DNA of 64,000 bases. It comes from Eshraghiella sp964576255. GTDB lineage: Bacteria > Bacillota > Clostridia > Lachnospirales > Lachnospiraceae. The position numbers and the translations under genes were made by a program. The notes under the pieces are model-generated. The model searched no databases, had not been told where the DNA came from, and worked only from the letters and a program-made list of their open reading frames with translations. Below, in pieces: positions 52,849 to 62,055 of this stretch. Positions within the stretch are counted from its first letter, which is position 1; every line of letters starts with the position of its first letter. Location: assembly GCA_964576255.1 (NCBI GenBank), contig CAZNUK010000002.1, forward strand, positions 1 through 64,000, given 5' to 3'.

Positions 52849-54132
52849 TTATACTTCAAAAATCACAGGTGCAACGCTAATATCAACCTTACCATCCTGT
52901 ACATTAACATCATTGCCAGAAATCAAATCACGATAAACTCCATCTGCCAACTCAACTTCAACCTCGCCGGCCTTGTTTCTAAATGAGAATATTCCAACTA
53001 TTTTGGAATCATTCTTATCATAGCTTCCCACTAATGCATCTAGCTCATCAAATGCCTTGAGATTATATGCACCATCAGTAAATAATGGATTCTTTTTGAT
53101 TTCATAAAGCTTGCTCATTAATGAAGATAAATCAATACCTGTATTCCAATTTACCTTATCATATTCAAACAGGCTCGGACAGTTGCTATCTGCCTTCTCC
53201 TGTCCCGCATGAACAAGCGGTGTCCCCTTCTGAAAATAGTTAAATGCTGTAAAATTACGAAGTTCCTGCTCGCCCTTAATAAAACTTGAAACTCTAGGGG
53301 TGTCATGATTTTCAAGGCATCTTAATTTAACATAGTTCTTAGGATAAATGCTTTCCTGCAAAATAAGCATATTGGTCAATCTGCTAAGAGGCATTTCCCC
53401 CTTAAGATATCCTTCAATTTCATCTCGCACATCATAATCATAGGCAATATCAAATGCCTCATACATCTGGGAGTCACTATTTCCGATAAGATTAAGCTCT
53501 CTTAAATATTTTACAAAGCCAGGATGAACAGTTTCTGCAAGCCAGATACAGCCCGGACAAACCTCAGAAACCTCTTCTCTTGCCTGAACCCAGAATTCTA
53601 CCGGAAGCTTGGCTGCAACATCACATCTAAAGCCATCAACTATTTCTGCCCACATCTTAAGAGTATCAATCTGATATCTCCACAATTCCTTGTTGCTGTA
53701 ATCCAAATCAATTACATCACCCCAGTCTCCTGCCATATTACCAAAATCCCCATTCTCCTTGCGAAAGAAAAATTCAGGATGTTCTGCCACAAGCACAGAA
53801 TCCGGCGAAGTATGATTATATACAACGTCAATAATACACTTCATTCCTCTATTATGAATCTCATCTACCAGATTAACAAATTCTTCTCTGGTTCCATAAG
53901 CCGGATTAACTGCTCTGTAGTCCTTAATAGCATAAGGACATCCAAGACTTCCCTTCTTCTCCTTAACTCCTATTGGATGAATTGGCATAAGCCAAATAAT
54001 ATCTGTTCCAAGAGCCTTAATTCTATCCAAATCCGGAATAATCGAATTAAAAGTACCCTCTTCGGTGTGATTTCTCACATATATTGAATAAATAACCTGA
54101 TTCCTTAAATTGATGTTGGTATTTTTTGCCAT
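52849..54132 (-). CDS. Intracellular GH13 (alpha-amylase family) glycosidase
   Basis: 427 residues, shorter than most GH13 enzymes, with no signal. Catalytic residues fall in the usual places: Asp171 (GFRCDVAAKL), Glu200 (WLAETV) and Asp277 (ENHDTPR). Probably acts on internal alpha-glucans or maltooligosaccharides. The C-terminal beta domain is compact (~70 residues). Expressed on its own or with the ZIP transporter gene. Confidence 0.92.
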   Translation of the reverse strand: MAKNTNINLRNQVIYSIYVRNHTEEGTFNSIIPDLDRIKALGTDIIWLMPIHPIGVKEKKGSLGCPYAIKDYRAVNPAYGTREEFVNLVDEIHNRGMKCIIDVVYNHTSPDSVLVAEHPEFFFRKENGDFGNMAGDWGDVIDLDYSNKELWRYQIDTLKMWAEIVDGFRCDVAAKLPVEFWVQAREEVSEVCPGCIWLAETVHPGFVKYLRELNLIGNSDSQMYEAFDIAYDYDVRDEIEGYLKGEMPLSRLTNMLILQESIYPKNYVKLRCLENHDTPRVSSFIKGEQELRNFTAFNYFQKGTPLVHAGQEKADSNCPSLFEYDKVNWNTGIDLSSLMSKLYEIKKNPLFTDGAYNLKAFDELDALVGSYDKNDSKIVGIFSFRNKAGEVEVELADGVYRDLISGNDVNVQDGKVDISVAPVIFEV

Positions 54133-54337
54133 AATAATTCCTCCTGATTAATTTTATTTACACTTTTACATAATACAACTTCATTATAAATGTGGTTTGA
54201 AAAATTGGCAATATAATTGCATATTTTCCCTCATTGACTTTTACCTATATGAGTATTATCATTACAACTATCAACAAGTCTAATAGATTCAATTTCTATT
54301 TTCAAGGGCGATTCGCCGGAATCTATCACTTTTTGAT
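54133..54337. other. Intergenic region before rpn copy 2
   Basis: About 200 AT-rich bases between divergent GH13 and rpn copy 2. TTGACT followed by TATTAT at only 14 bases gives a weak plus-strand promoter at ~54235. A tiny palindrome GGCGATTCGCC (54308-54318) is present. I see no gene. Confidence 0.4.
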
Positions 54338-54638
54338 TAATGTAATAAGGAGGGACCCACAAAGTGGGAGGATACCTTATTACCAGACCACCACCCGAGC
54401 AAAGCGAGTTTATTATGTGGTGGTCACCATTAATGTAATAAGGAGGGACCCACAAAGTGGGAGGATACCTTATTACCAGACCANNNNNNNNNNNNNNNNN
54501 NNNNNNNNNNNNNNNNNNNNNNNNNNNNNNNNNNNNNNNNNNNNNNNNNNNNNNNNNNNNNNNNNNNNNNNNNNNNNNNNNNNCACCCGAGCAAAGCGAG
54601 TTTATTATGTGGTGGTCACCATTAATGTAATAAGGAGG
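54338..54638 (+). repeat. 93-bp tandem repeats upstream of rpn copy 2
   Basis: A 93-bp unit (copy 1 at 54338-54430, copy 2 starts at 54431 and enters the N gap, last partial copy 54584-54638). Each unit folds into two hairpins: GTAATAAGG/CCTTATTAC around CCCAC-AAA-GTGGG, and GACCACCAC/GTGGTGGTC. Each unit also carries AATAAGGAGG, so it duplicates the ribosome-binding sequence. The last partial copy supplies the ribosome site of the rpn gene. 93 bp is a multiple of three, so an artificial open frame runs through it. Confidence 0.92.
54484..54583. other. Assembly gap (100 N) in the 93-bp repeat
   Basis: Exactly 100 N interrupting the 93-bp repeat array; the number of units is unknown. Confidence 0.98.
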
Positions 54639-54647
54639 TATTTGCCT

Positions 54648-55505
54648 ATGGCAAACAAAATCAACAACTTAAAAACAGCTAGTGGTCCAATCGAATTTGG
54701 ATTGACCAACGACTACATGTTTCGTGTTGTCTTTCAAGGAAATATGGAAGCACTGCGAGGACTGATATGTTCCGTGCTACACATTAACCCTGATGACATT
54801 CGTGAAATTGTGGTCTGCAACCCTATCGAACCAGGAAAATCTATTGAAGACAAAGAATTTATTTTGGATTTGAAGGTGAAATTCAACAATAACACCATTG
54901 TAAATCTCGAAATGCAACTTATCAACAAAGGTAATTGGCCAGAACGTTCCCTCAGTTATCTGTGCAGAAACTTTGACTCCTTAAACAAAGGGAGTGATTA
55001 TTCCAATGCTCTTTCTGCAATTCACATTGGCTTTATTGATTTTACTCTTTTTCCTAAACATCCCGAATTTTGTGCTACATATATGATGACAAATATCAAA
55101 AATCATGAAATCTATAGTAGTAAATTTGCAATTAAGGTGGTAGAATTAAATCAGATAGGCCTTGCCACCGATGAAGACCAATTCTATGAAATCGATAAGT
55201 GGGCAAGACTTTTCAAATCCACAACATGGGAGGAATTGAAGATGTATGCAGAAAACAATGCCGCTATGCAATCAGTTGTTGAAGAAGTCTATAAGTACAA
55301 CTCAGAAGAGACAGTCCGAGATATGTGTCGCGCAAGAGAAGAAGCCATCGCCTATCAGAACTATGTAAATAACAAAATTAAGCATTTGGAGACTGAAATT
55401 GAAGCCAAAGACGCTGCGCTCGATGCCAAAGATATTGAAATTTCAGAGAAAGATGCCGAAATCGCCCGTCTGCGACAGGCGTTGGCTGAGAAATCTAATA
55501 GCTAA
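54648..55505 (+). CDS. Rpn family PD-(D/E)XK nuclease / putative transposase, copy 2
   Basis: 285 residues. PD-(D/E)XK nuclease domain (~1-215) with Asp74 (FILDLKVK) and Glu88-Met-Gln90 (NLEMQL), and a C-terminal coiled coil (~225-280: LETEIEAKDAALDAKDIEI). Start at 54648 with AGGAGG 9 bases upstream. The longer open frame that runs into the repeats is not real coding. The leader and first codons match those of rpn copy 1 although the proteins differ. Likely role is DNA cleavage linked to recombination or transposition; no terminal repeats found. Confidence 0.9.
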   Translation: MANKINNLKTASGPIEFGLTNDYMFRVVFQGNMEALRGLICSVLHINPDDIREIVVCNPIEPGKSIEDKEFILDLKVKFNNNTIVNLEMQLINKGNWPERSLSYLCRNFDSLNKGSDYSNALSAIHIGFIDFTLFPKHPEFCATYMMTNIKNHEIYSSKFAIKVVELNQIGLATDEDQFYEIDKWARLFKSTTWEELKMYAENNAAMQSVVEEVYKYNSEETVRDMCRAREEAIAYQNYVNNKIKHLETEIEAKDAALDAKDIEISEKDAEIARLRQALAEKSNS

Positions 55506-55518
55506 AATAAAAACACGA

Positions 55519-55545
55519 AAAAGGTGTCACAATTCGACACCTTTT
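55519..55545. terminator. Bidirectional terminator between rpn copy 2 and methyltransferase
   Basis: AAAAGGTGTC / GACACCTTTT with a 7-base loop, T-rich on both sides. It overlaps the stop codon of the minus-strand gene. Confidence 0.85.
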
Positions 55546-56242
55546 ATTTTTTCTCAACTGCCAGAACATTCCCGTCCATATCCAAACTGTATTCATCATA
55601 TTCATCAAACAATTGTTTAAAAGTATCCGAAAGAACCGGCTGTTCTTTTGAAAAAGAAATCATCTGCCCTCCATTTTTAAGCACTCTGTAGCCTTCCTTC
55701 AACGCCTCCACCGGATTATCAATCTGAATATTTCCATTAACAATGACAATATCAAAATTATTATCCTTAAGATTGGTATCATAGTAATCCGTGGCGGCAA
55801 AAGCCAGCTGTGGAAGTTTTTCAATCATAGATATGCAATCCAGCCATACACTTTCACTATTATTTCCAATCGTATTGGATATACAATACATAAGAGAATC
55901 CGGATGTAGTCTTCCAAGAAGCACGCCCAGATGATAGCACATTATTCCATCCTGACATCCTATAACCAAAATCTTTTTAGGTTCAGAACTTTTAACATGA
56001 TGGGCTGTCAAAAGCACATCTATAAGCATATAGTACATATGCCAGTTTTTTTCGTCTATATCCAGAGCCCTATGCCAGATTTGCAAATCCATAATATATC
56101 CTGGCAAAGAAGGGCCACCATTAATATTGTGAAAGGGAACTCTGCTGTAGTTTTCCATATATTTATTGAAATCCAGCAAAATCTTCTCGCCTGATTCATC
56201 GATATATACAAAACGATTATCTTTTAACGCAAAGCTGTTCAT
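55544..56242 (-). CDS. SAM-dependent methyltransferase
   Basis: 232 residues with a Rossmann methyltransferase core. Motif I is ILVIGCQDGIMCYHLG, followed by NNFDIVIVNG (motif II region) and L-K-N-G-G motif (GYRVLKNGGQMISFS). The N-terminal ~70 residues are an extra helical part. The start overlaps the end of the GT4 gene by 26 bases and has GGGAGG, so it is coupled to it. Target may be a sugar of the surface polymer, by context only. Confidence 0.78.
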   Translation of the reverse strand: MNSFALKDNRFVYIDESGEKILLDFNKYMENYSRVPFHNINGGPSLPGYIMDLQIWHRALDIDEKNWHMYYMLIDVLLTAHHVKSSEPKKILVIGCQDGIMCYHLGVLLGRLHPDSLMYCISNTIGNNSESVWLDCISMIEKLPQLAFAATDYYDTNLKDNNFDIVIVNGNIQIDNPVEALKEGYRVLKNGGQMISFSKEQPVLSDTFKQLFDEYDEYSLDMDGNVLAVEKK

Positions 56243-57341
56243 ACAAACCTCCCACTATTTTCTCCATATCATAGAACTCGCGCCCATGCTTTAATGCATT
56301 TTGTGACTTAGTTACAAGTTCACTATCCATACACAATTCCAAAAGCACCTTAGCATAGCCTTCCACATCACCAATATCAGCAGACTTTCCACAACTGCCA
56401 TTGCCTATAGCGTCCTCGTAAGCATCAAATCTGGTAACTGCAAGAACTAAGCCCGACCAAAGCGCCTCAGCCACCACATTAGGAGTTCCACCCTCCATTG
56501 TTGAAGGAAGTGCAAATATGCTCGCTCGTTCATATTCTTGTTTCAAAACATTACGTTCTTCAATTGGTCCCGTAAAAATTACCCTGTCTCTTAATTCGGG
56601 ATGTAATTCGTAATAAGCACTGATGTATTTTTCGAATTCCTTTTCTATGGAACCCACAAGTCTAAGCTTCCATTCCGGAATCTGTGGCGCAACTCTTGCA
56701 AAAGCCTCCAATAACACATCCGTAGCCTTCTGCACCGTTCCCAGTCTGCCTACCGTAAGAATCACCTTCTCCTTATCAGGCAATTGGATGGTCTTTTCCT
56801 GTTCAGAAAACAAATCATAATATCCATTAGGAATACAATGAATCTGCCATGGCCATTTTTTGTTAAGAAAATCCCTCATTGCTGTACAAGAGGTGGCTAT
56901 GTAATCACAGTTATTCATAAATTCAACGAAATCCGGATCATCCCAAATAATTCTGTCCATCCATTCGCTGTTGGCATCTAACCCCACATAAATAACCCCC
57001 GTGGGATTAATTGTTTTGTATGCATAAGCAACGCCAAAATTCGTAGAATAACATCCTCTTAAAATCAGGCAGTCAATCTCCTTGCCATGTTCAATAATGT
57101 ATTGAACCTTGGTCATAGCTTTGCCATCCGGAAGAAATTCCAGTTTCATCCCTTCCACCAGCTTAGCGTAAGGATACTCTCCTCCACAAGCTCCAACCAT
57201 AGACACATCACATTTATGATTTTTATATAAAAGATATGGAATAAGACCACAATCTTTAACCAATTCAACGTTGGACCATGGACGCTCGTACGGCGCCATA
57301 GCTACCACTCTTTTAATTGTCAGAAATTCTGTAGTTTTCAT
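56217..57341 (-). CDS. GT4 family glycosyltransferase
   Basis: 374 residues, GT-B fold. The C-terminal half holds VILTVGRLGTVQKATDVLLEA and the EX7E-type segment SIFALPSTMEGGTPNVVAEA. It uses a nucleotide sugar, retaining the anomeric configuration. AGAGG lies 8 bases before the ATG. Between the epimerase and methyltransferase genes. Confidence 0.92.
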   Translation of the reverse strand: MKTTEFLTIKRVVAMAPYERPWSNVELVKDCGLIPYLLYKNHKCDVSMVGACGGEYPYAKLVEGMKLEFLPDGKAMTKVQYIIEHGKEIDCLILRGCYSTNFGVAYAYKTINPTGVIYVGLDANSEWMDRIIWDDPDFVEFMNNCDYIATSCTAMRDFLNKKWPWQIHCIPNGYYDLFSEQEKTIQLPDKEKVILTVGRLGTVQKATDVLLEAFARVAPQIPEWKLRLVGSIEKEFEKYISAYYELHPELRDRVIFTGPIEERNVLKQEYERASIFALPSTMEGGTPNVVAEALWSGLVLAVTRFDAYEDAIGNGSCGKSADIGDVEGYAKVLLELCMDSELVTKSQNALKHGREFYDMEKIVGGLYEQLCVKR

Positions 57342-57365
57342 AAATGGGACCTCTGGACTAATTTC

Positions 57366-58028
57366 TTACAAATTTAACTCACGAACATCTTTTAGTATTT
57401 CACCATAAGATTTTTCCTTGCCAAACAAAAGTGTTGTTCCCAAAACAAATCCATCCATTCCCTTTGGTGCATATTTAAGGATTTTATCAGCACTACAAGC
57501 ACCATCCCAATGAAGTTCAAAATCCATTTCTTCTCTAAGGGATAATAACTTGTCAATCTTGGTTCCTACATATGGCAAATACATCTGTCCCGCATTACCG
57601 GGATTAACAGACATTACAAGAACTCTTTTGACAATACGAAGCATCTCCATAACCGTTTCAACAGATGTCCCCGGATTAATGGCAATTCCCGGAATCATTC
57701 CTGCATTAATGATTTTCTGAAGAGTTGTGGAAGGATGGTATTCCGCCTCCGGATGAATGTATACAGTATCTCCCTTTCTTAAATTTTTAAGAAAAATATC
57801 AATATGATTGCTTGGATGTTCAATCATAAGATGTACATCCAATGGCTTTTTAGTTGCCGAAGCTATGTATTTCATATCATTAAGAGACATGGCAAAATTA
57901 GGCACATATCGTCCGTCCATAATGTCGATATGGAAGGAATCGATTCCACCTGCCTCTAAATCTCTTACTTCTTTTTCAAGGTTGCCGTAGTTGGCGCACA
58001 TCATAGATGCGGTAAGTTTAAAATCCAT
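57366..58028 (-). CDS. Ribulose-phosphate 3-epimerase family protein
   Basis: 220 residues, TIM barrel. Metal site residues in DSFHIDIMDGRYVPNF and DVHLMIEHP, phosphate site SVNPGNAGQ and the end GFVLGTTLLFGKEKSYGEIL. Diverged from housekeeping Rpe (MSVNPGNAGQMY in place of MSVNPGFGGQ). In a polymer locus with TarI/TarJ-like enzymes it could supply ribulose 5-phosphate, or act on a related sugar phosphate. Start at 58028 with AAAGGTG 6 bases upstream. Confidence 0.85.
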   Translation of the reverse strand: MDFKLTASMMCANYGNLEKEVRDLEAGGIDSFHIDIMDGRYVPNFAMSLNDMKYIASATKKPLDVHLMIEHPSNHIDIFLKNLRKGDTVYIHPEAEYHPSTTLQKIINAGMIPGIAINPGTSVETVMEMLRIVKRVLVMSVNPGNAGQMYLPYVGTKIDKLLSLREEMDFELHWDGACSADKILKYAPKGMDGFVLGTTLLFGKEKSYGEILKDVRELNL

Positions 58029-58045
58029 CTTTATCACCTTTTCTC

Positions 58046-59092
58046 CTATGTTAGCATTATTCGTTTTGCATGCTTAATTTTTAATTTATCTTTATTACAC
58101 AAAAAATATATCGTTAATAGATTTTCTCCAATATAACCAATATATCTGTCATTTCGTTCTTTCCCGGCTGGGCAGCTTTTTTCATAAACATAATCTAATA
58201 TCGGAAACAACCAATTACAATATTTATTCAAAACTGTATTTTTCATTACAAACATATTGTAATTATACATATATGGCTGTTTAGTAATACTCAAAGCAAC
58301 ATCATAATATTCCGGCTCTAATTCCTTAATAGCATCTAACATAGTATTCCAATCTTTTTCTAATATATAATTAGTATAATGAACCAAAACATCAGGTTCA
58401 TAAATCATTGGATACGGAAGAACTACATCCACATCATTATATTTCAGCTTCGCCATATCTTCTTCGCTTATATCAAGAAATCTTCTATAATGAAAATTTC
58501 CAATATATTCACTAGAATTAATTTTATTTTTCCAAATCCAATACAACGCCGTAAGTTCACAATAATTACCATTTCTATCAGAAATATTTATACCTGAAGC
58601 ATCATTTATTTTTGCAATTCTTTTTGTTGTCAATTTAGTTCCCACTTGTATAGGAATAGCCCATCGCGTATTTTCAAATATATTTTTTACTTCTTTATCT
58701 TTATGAAATTTAACTATATAAATATTAATTAATGGTTTTTCATCACCACCGTTCAGTTCTGATAAAGGAGCGAATAAATTTATGCTTTTATAATATTTCT
58801 CCATTAATTTCTGTTCTTTATGAGAATCTAAACATACATATTTCTTGAATCCTTTTTCATTAAGTTTTCGAGTTATTTCTAAATGATAATTTTCAGGTGT
58901 CGCAATTAAGATTGTAATATCCTTTTGAGAAAATTCATCAATCTGTATAACAGGGTATCCTGATAATATTGATAAATTATCTTCTTTTCTGCTTACTAAA
59001 AAAGCCGTCATCTTATGTTCTGAATACAATTCTTCCATAGCTCTTAATATTCCCAACGCTATACTTCTCGCTCCAAAAATTGCATACTCCAT
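58046..59092 (-). CDS. DUF4422 glycosyltransferase fused to a Rossmann-like domain
   Basis: 348 residues. The first ~100 look like a PglD-N/Rossmann type domain (MEYAIFGARSIALGILRAM, PVIQIDEF, ITILIATPENYH). Residues ~120-340 are DUF4422 (PF14393) with INIYIVKFHKDKEV, CELTALYWIWKN and YIGNFHYRRFLD. DUF4422 proteins are putative glycosyltransferases of surface polysaccharides. This fusion is unusual in my experience; the N-terminal domain may bind a nucleotide. Confidence 0.8.
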   Translation of the reverse strand: MEYAIFGARSIALGILRAMEELYSEHKMTAFLVSRKEDNLSILSGYPVIQIDEFSQKDITILIATPENYHLEITRKLNEKGFKKYVCLDSHKEQKLMEKYYKSINLFAPLSELNGGDEKPLINIYIVKFHKDKEVKNIFENTRWAIPIQVGTKLTTKRIAKINDASGINISDRNGNYCELTALYWIWKNKINSSEYIGNFHYRRFLDISEEDMAKLKYNDVDVVLPYPMIYEPDVLVHYTNYILEKDWNTMLDAIKELEPEYYDVALSITKQPYMYNYNMFVMKNTVLNKYCNWLFPILDYVYEKSCPAGKERNDRYIGYIGENLLTIYFLCNKDKLKIKHAKRIMLT

Positions 59093-59127
59093 TATAATTC
59101 GCCTCTTAATTTATCAAAAACCAATCT

Positions 59128-60450
59128 TCACACATCAACATTTTGCAACATAATCGGTTTCCCTGTTTTTTTGTATATTTCTGCAACGCTGCCACCATCG
59201 CCGTAATAAGCATCAGACCACACAATAGCTCTATACATATCCGAACTATCATCATATATACCCCATCCATCTGCTACATACTTTTTTTCTATCATTTCAT
59301 ATTGTTTCACATAATCATCACGCATAGATTTTAGTGACGCTTTAAGCAACGGATGCGGTCTCCAAACAAGCGTAACTTCAGTATTCGACTTGAATTTTTC
59401 AAAAACGTCTTCTATCTTTTTCATCATTTTCTCAGGATTCATAAGCATTGCTTTTATGGTAGTATTATATAAAACAACTTTCTTCTTGTTCCCATCAGCA
59501 GCATAGATTAATTTAGTCCAACTTTCTGGAAGCACAAAATCTTCTCTCTTTGCTTCCATTACTTTATCATATTTAGGGCTTCCTCCGGCAATTATTTTCT
59601 CTTCCACATTACCAAAAGCATTTTTGCAATTAAATTCTGACTCAAATCTATGTATTTCATCAATATAAATATCTCTCGCTTTTTCAGACTGCACAATTAC
59701 TTTATGAGAATAAATTACACCCGGCAGTGTACAAAAATGTTTTTCTACATTACTATTATAAGCAACAAAATACGGTATATAGACAAGCATATCCGTATGT
59801 TTTCTCAATTCCTTTGAATAAAACTCAGGTGATACTGTTGTAATCTTATTATAACCATCATACGGATTATGTATATAGATTTCATCCGGACGTCTCTCTG
59901 CTATATCATATTCCTCATATGATGTAATTGAAACATAATCAGGATACTCATTTCCCTCGTAATGCATTTCACCAAGAGTTCCGTCGGGGTTTTTATCAAA
60001 ATACGGAATAGGTATTACATAAGTATTACAAGACTCATCTACACTACTCTTTTTCCAAACACTCTCTAAGCTATCCCACATAGATGCTTTATACGGCAAA
60101 AAAACTATCTCTTTTTTTTCTTCTGGCAAAAGATAATAAATTTTATTTTTTACATCTGTTAATTTTTTTCGAATTTTTTTAGTATACTTCGGCCTTTCAA
60201 ATTCATTTTGTATTTTTATACTAAGATTATAAACATCTTCACAGTACGATTCCAATATATTTACTATATCACCATATTCACTATAATAGGATTCTATACA
60301 ATTACCAATTGAAATTGCTGCCTGTTGACATTCAGTTAAAGCACAAATCACATTATTAAAATCAAGGCATTTATTGATAGCAATAGCTTCATTTACATCT
60401 GTCAAAGACTCTATCAACTTTATCATTTCTTTTTTCTTTATCTTATTCAT
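59128..60450 (-). CDS. GT-B-like protein related to CDP-glycerol transferases
   Basis: 440 residues. N-terminal ~120 are helical. The rest has GT-B-like features: VVLYNTTIKAMLM, VWRPHPLLKASLKSM and SDAYYGDGGSVAEIYKKTGK, the last being close to the donor-binding region of TagF/TarL-type polyol phosphotransferases. No signal or span. Function not known; likely adds glycerol/ribitol phosphate or a sugar. First of a set with the HAD and nucleotidyltransferase genes. Confidence 0.7.
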   Translation of the reverse strand: MNKIKKKEMIKLIESLTDVNEAIAINKCLDFNNVICALTECQQAAISIGNCIESYYSEYGDIVNILESYCEDVYNLSIKIQNEFERPKYTKKIRKKLTDVKNKIYYLLPEEKKEIVFLPYKASMWDSLESVWKKSSVDESCNTYVIPIPYFDKNPDGTLGEMHYEGNEYPDYVSITSYEEYDIAERRPDEIYIHNPYDGYNKITTVSPEFYSKELRKHTDMLVYIPYFVAYNSNVEKHFCTLPGVIYSHKVIVQSEKARDIYIDEIHRFESEFNCKNAFGNVEEKIIAGGSPKYDKVMEAKREDFVLPESWTKLIYAADGNKKKVVLYNTTIKAMLMNPEKMMKKIEDVFEKFKSNTEVTLVWRPHPLLKASLKSMRDDYVKQYEMIEKKYVADGWGIYDDSSDMYRAIVWSDAYYGDGGSVAEIYKKTGKPIMLQNVDV

Positions 60451-60473
60451 ATGAACCCTCTATTTTTAGTTAA

Positions 60474-61289
60474 TTATGTAAATGCATTTGCCAATTCTTT
60501 AATATCTTTTACTACGTAATCAGGTTTTAAATCACTTATACCGATATCTTCCATTGTTGTATCGCCTGTAAGTACGCATATAGTTGTAATACCCGCATTA
60601 GAACCAGAAGCAATATCTGTATACAGGCGATCTCCTATAATTACAGTTTCATCTTTTGAACAACTATATTTATCCATAACCGCATTTATCATAAACGGTT
60701 CTGGTTTACCAATATAGTATGGCTTTTTCCCCGTAGCATTAGTAATCATATCGCATATTGAACCACAATCTGGAACATAGCCAAACCCAACTGGACACAC
60801 CACATCAGGATTAGTTGCAATAAATGCAACCGTTCTACACAACAACTCACATGTATTTCTCAGTTTATCAAAAGTTAACTCCGTATCATTTCCAACAAGA
60901 ACAACATCAATATCATCACAAACATCTTCGACAACTTCTATCCCGCTATCTTTTAATACTTTCACAAGTGATTTAGTTCCCTGACAATAAACTTTTTTTC
61001 CATTAAAATTACTTTTTAAATACTCTACAGTTGCTTGCGATGAAATGTAAAAATCATTATAAGTTGCATCAATCCCCATTTTTTGCAATTTAACCGCATA
61101 CTCATCAATAGACTTAGATGAATTATTTGACAGGAAAATATATTTACCCCCTTGTTTTTTTACCTGTTCAAGAAAACAACACACACCCTCAAACAATGTG
61201 TTTTCCCGATAAATAGTACCATCCATATCGATAAGAAACAATTTTTTACTCTTTAACACATCAATTTTATTACCTAACATATCTGTCAT
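60474..61289 (-). CDS. HAD-IIA family phosphatase (NagD-like)
   Basis: 271 residues. HAD motif I FLIDMDGTIY (nucleophile Asp), motif II YIFLSNNSSKS, motif III/IV IGKPEPFMINAV and VIIGDRLYTDIASG, with a type IIA cap between. Could dephosphorylate a sugar or polyol phosphate. Sits between the LicC-like nucleotidyltransferase and the GT-B-like gene. Confidence 0.9.
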   Translation of the reverse strand: MTDMLGNKIDVLKSKKLFLIDMDGTIYRENTLFEGVCCFLEQVKKQGGKYIFLSNNSSKSIDEYAVKLQKMGIDATYNDFYISSQATVEYLKSNFNGKKVYCQGTKSLVKVLKDSGIEVVEDVCDDIDVVLVGNDTELTFDKLRNTCELLCRTVAFIATNPDVVCPVGFGYVPDCGSICDMITNATGKKPYYIGKPEPFMINAVMDKYSCSKDETVIIGDRLYTDIASGSNAGITTICVLTGDTTMEDIGISDLKPDYVVKDIKELANAFT

Positions 61290-61310
61290 TTAAAATTTCA
61301 CCTTTATATT

Positions 61311-62018
61311 TTATATGCTGAATAGTTTTCTTGCATTTTCAAGATCTTCATGATTATCTATTTCAAGCCATCTTCCGTTCAACGGACACGCTTTAAAAAC
61401 AACTTCTGACAAAATGTCATTCAACGCTACTTCACTCCAGAGTTTCATTTCTTTTTTCTCTTCAATATATTGGGTACATTTTTCAAAAAACTTTCTCGCA
61501 CCATTTTTCGAAAATTTGTACACATCTATCGATACTCCTAAAGCTTCATTCTCCGGAATAGCTTTAGATATTTTAACAAGTCTACCATTACGCTCTACAA
61601 CTTTCATAGATTCTTCAAAATACGTTCCAATATCAGTAACAATTGCATCTTCAGCATTAAAATTTAATAATGTATGTATAACCGATGCATCAAAAAAAAC
61701 ATCAGCATTCATCATCAAAAAAGCATCACCAAGCAAAACATTCTTAGCTAAATATGCAGAATACATATTATTAGTAATTAAATAGTCTTTACTACATATT
61801 ATATTAACATCTGGATACTGTGTCTTAATTTTCTCTTCAAGATATTCCGCCTTAAACCCCGAAATTATAGTAATATCTTTTACATTGTTTTCATATAGAT
61901 TTTCGATTTGTTTAACAAGGATAGCTTTACCATTCACTTCTATCAATGATTTAGGACAATTATCTGTTAATGGTGATAATCTAGATCCTATTCCCGCAGC
62001 CAATATTAATGCTTTCAT
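61311..62018 (-). CDS. LicC-like nucleotidyltransferase (sugar/polyol/choline phosphate)
   Basis: 235 residues. NTP_transferase fold: ALILAAGIGSRLSPLTDNCP, KSLIEVNGKAILVKQI, SKDYLITNNMYSAYLAK and WLEIDNHEDLENARK. Closest in feature to LicC (CTP:phosphocholine) and glycerol-2-phosphate/ other cytidylyltransferases. Substrate cannot be told from sequence alone. Confidence 0.85.
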   Translation of the reverse strand: MKALILAAGIGSRLSPLTDNCPKSLIEVNGKAILVKQIENLYENNVKDITIISGFKAEYLEEKIKTQYPDVNIICSKDYLITNNMYSAYLAKNVLLGDAFLMMNADVFFDASVIHTLLNFNAEDAIVTDIGTYFEESMKVVERNGRLVKISKAIPENEALGVSIDVYKFSKNGARKFFEKCTQYIEEKKEMKLWSEVALNDILSEVVFKACPLNGRWLEIDNHEDLENARKLFSI

Positions 62019-62055
62019 TATTAATCTCTCCTTTTGTAATCGCGTATTTTCACAA

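Noticed and set aside
54338..54638. CRISPR or IS terminal repeat
   Set aside because: Units abut without spacers, and no transposase ends or target duplications were seen.
54234..54647. N-terminal extension of rpn copy 2 through the 93-bp repeats
   Set aside because: The unit is a multiple of 3, so the frame stays open by chance; the ATG at 54648 has a proper ribosome site and matches the other rpn start.
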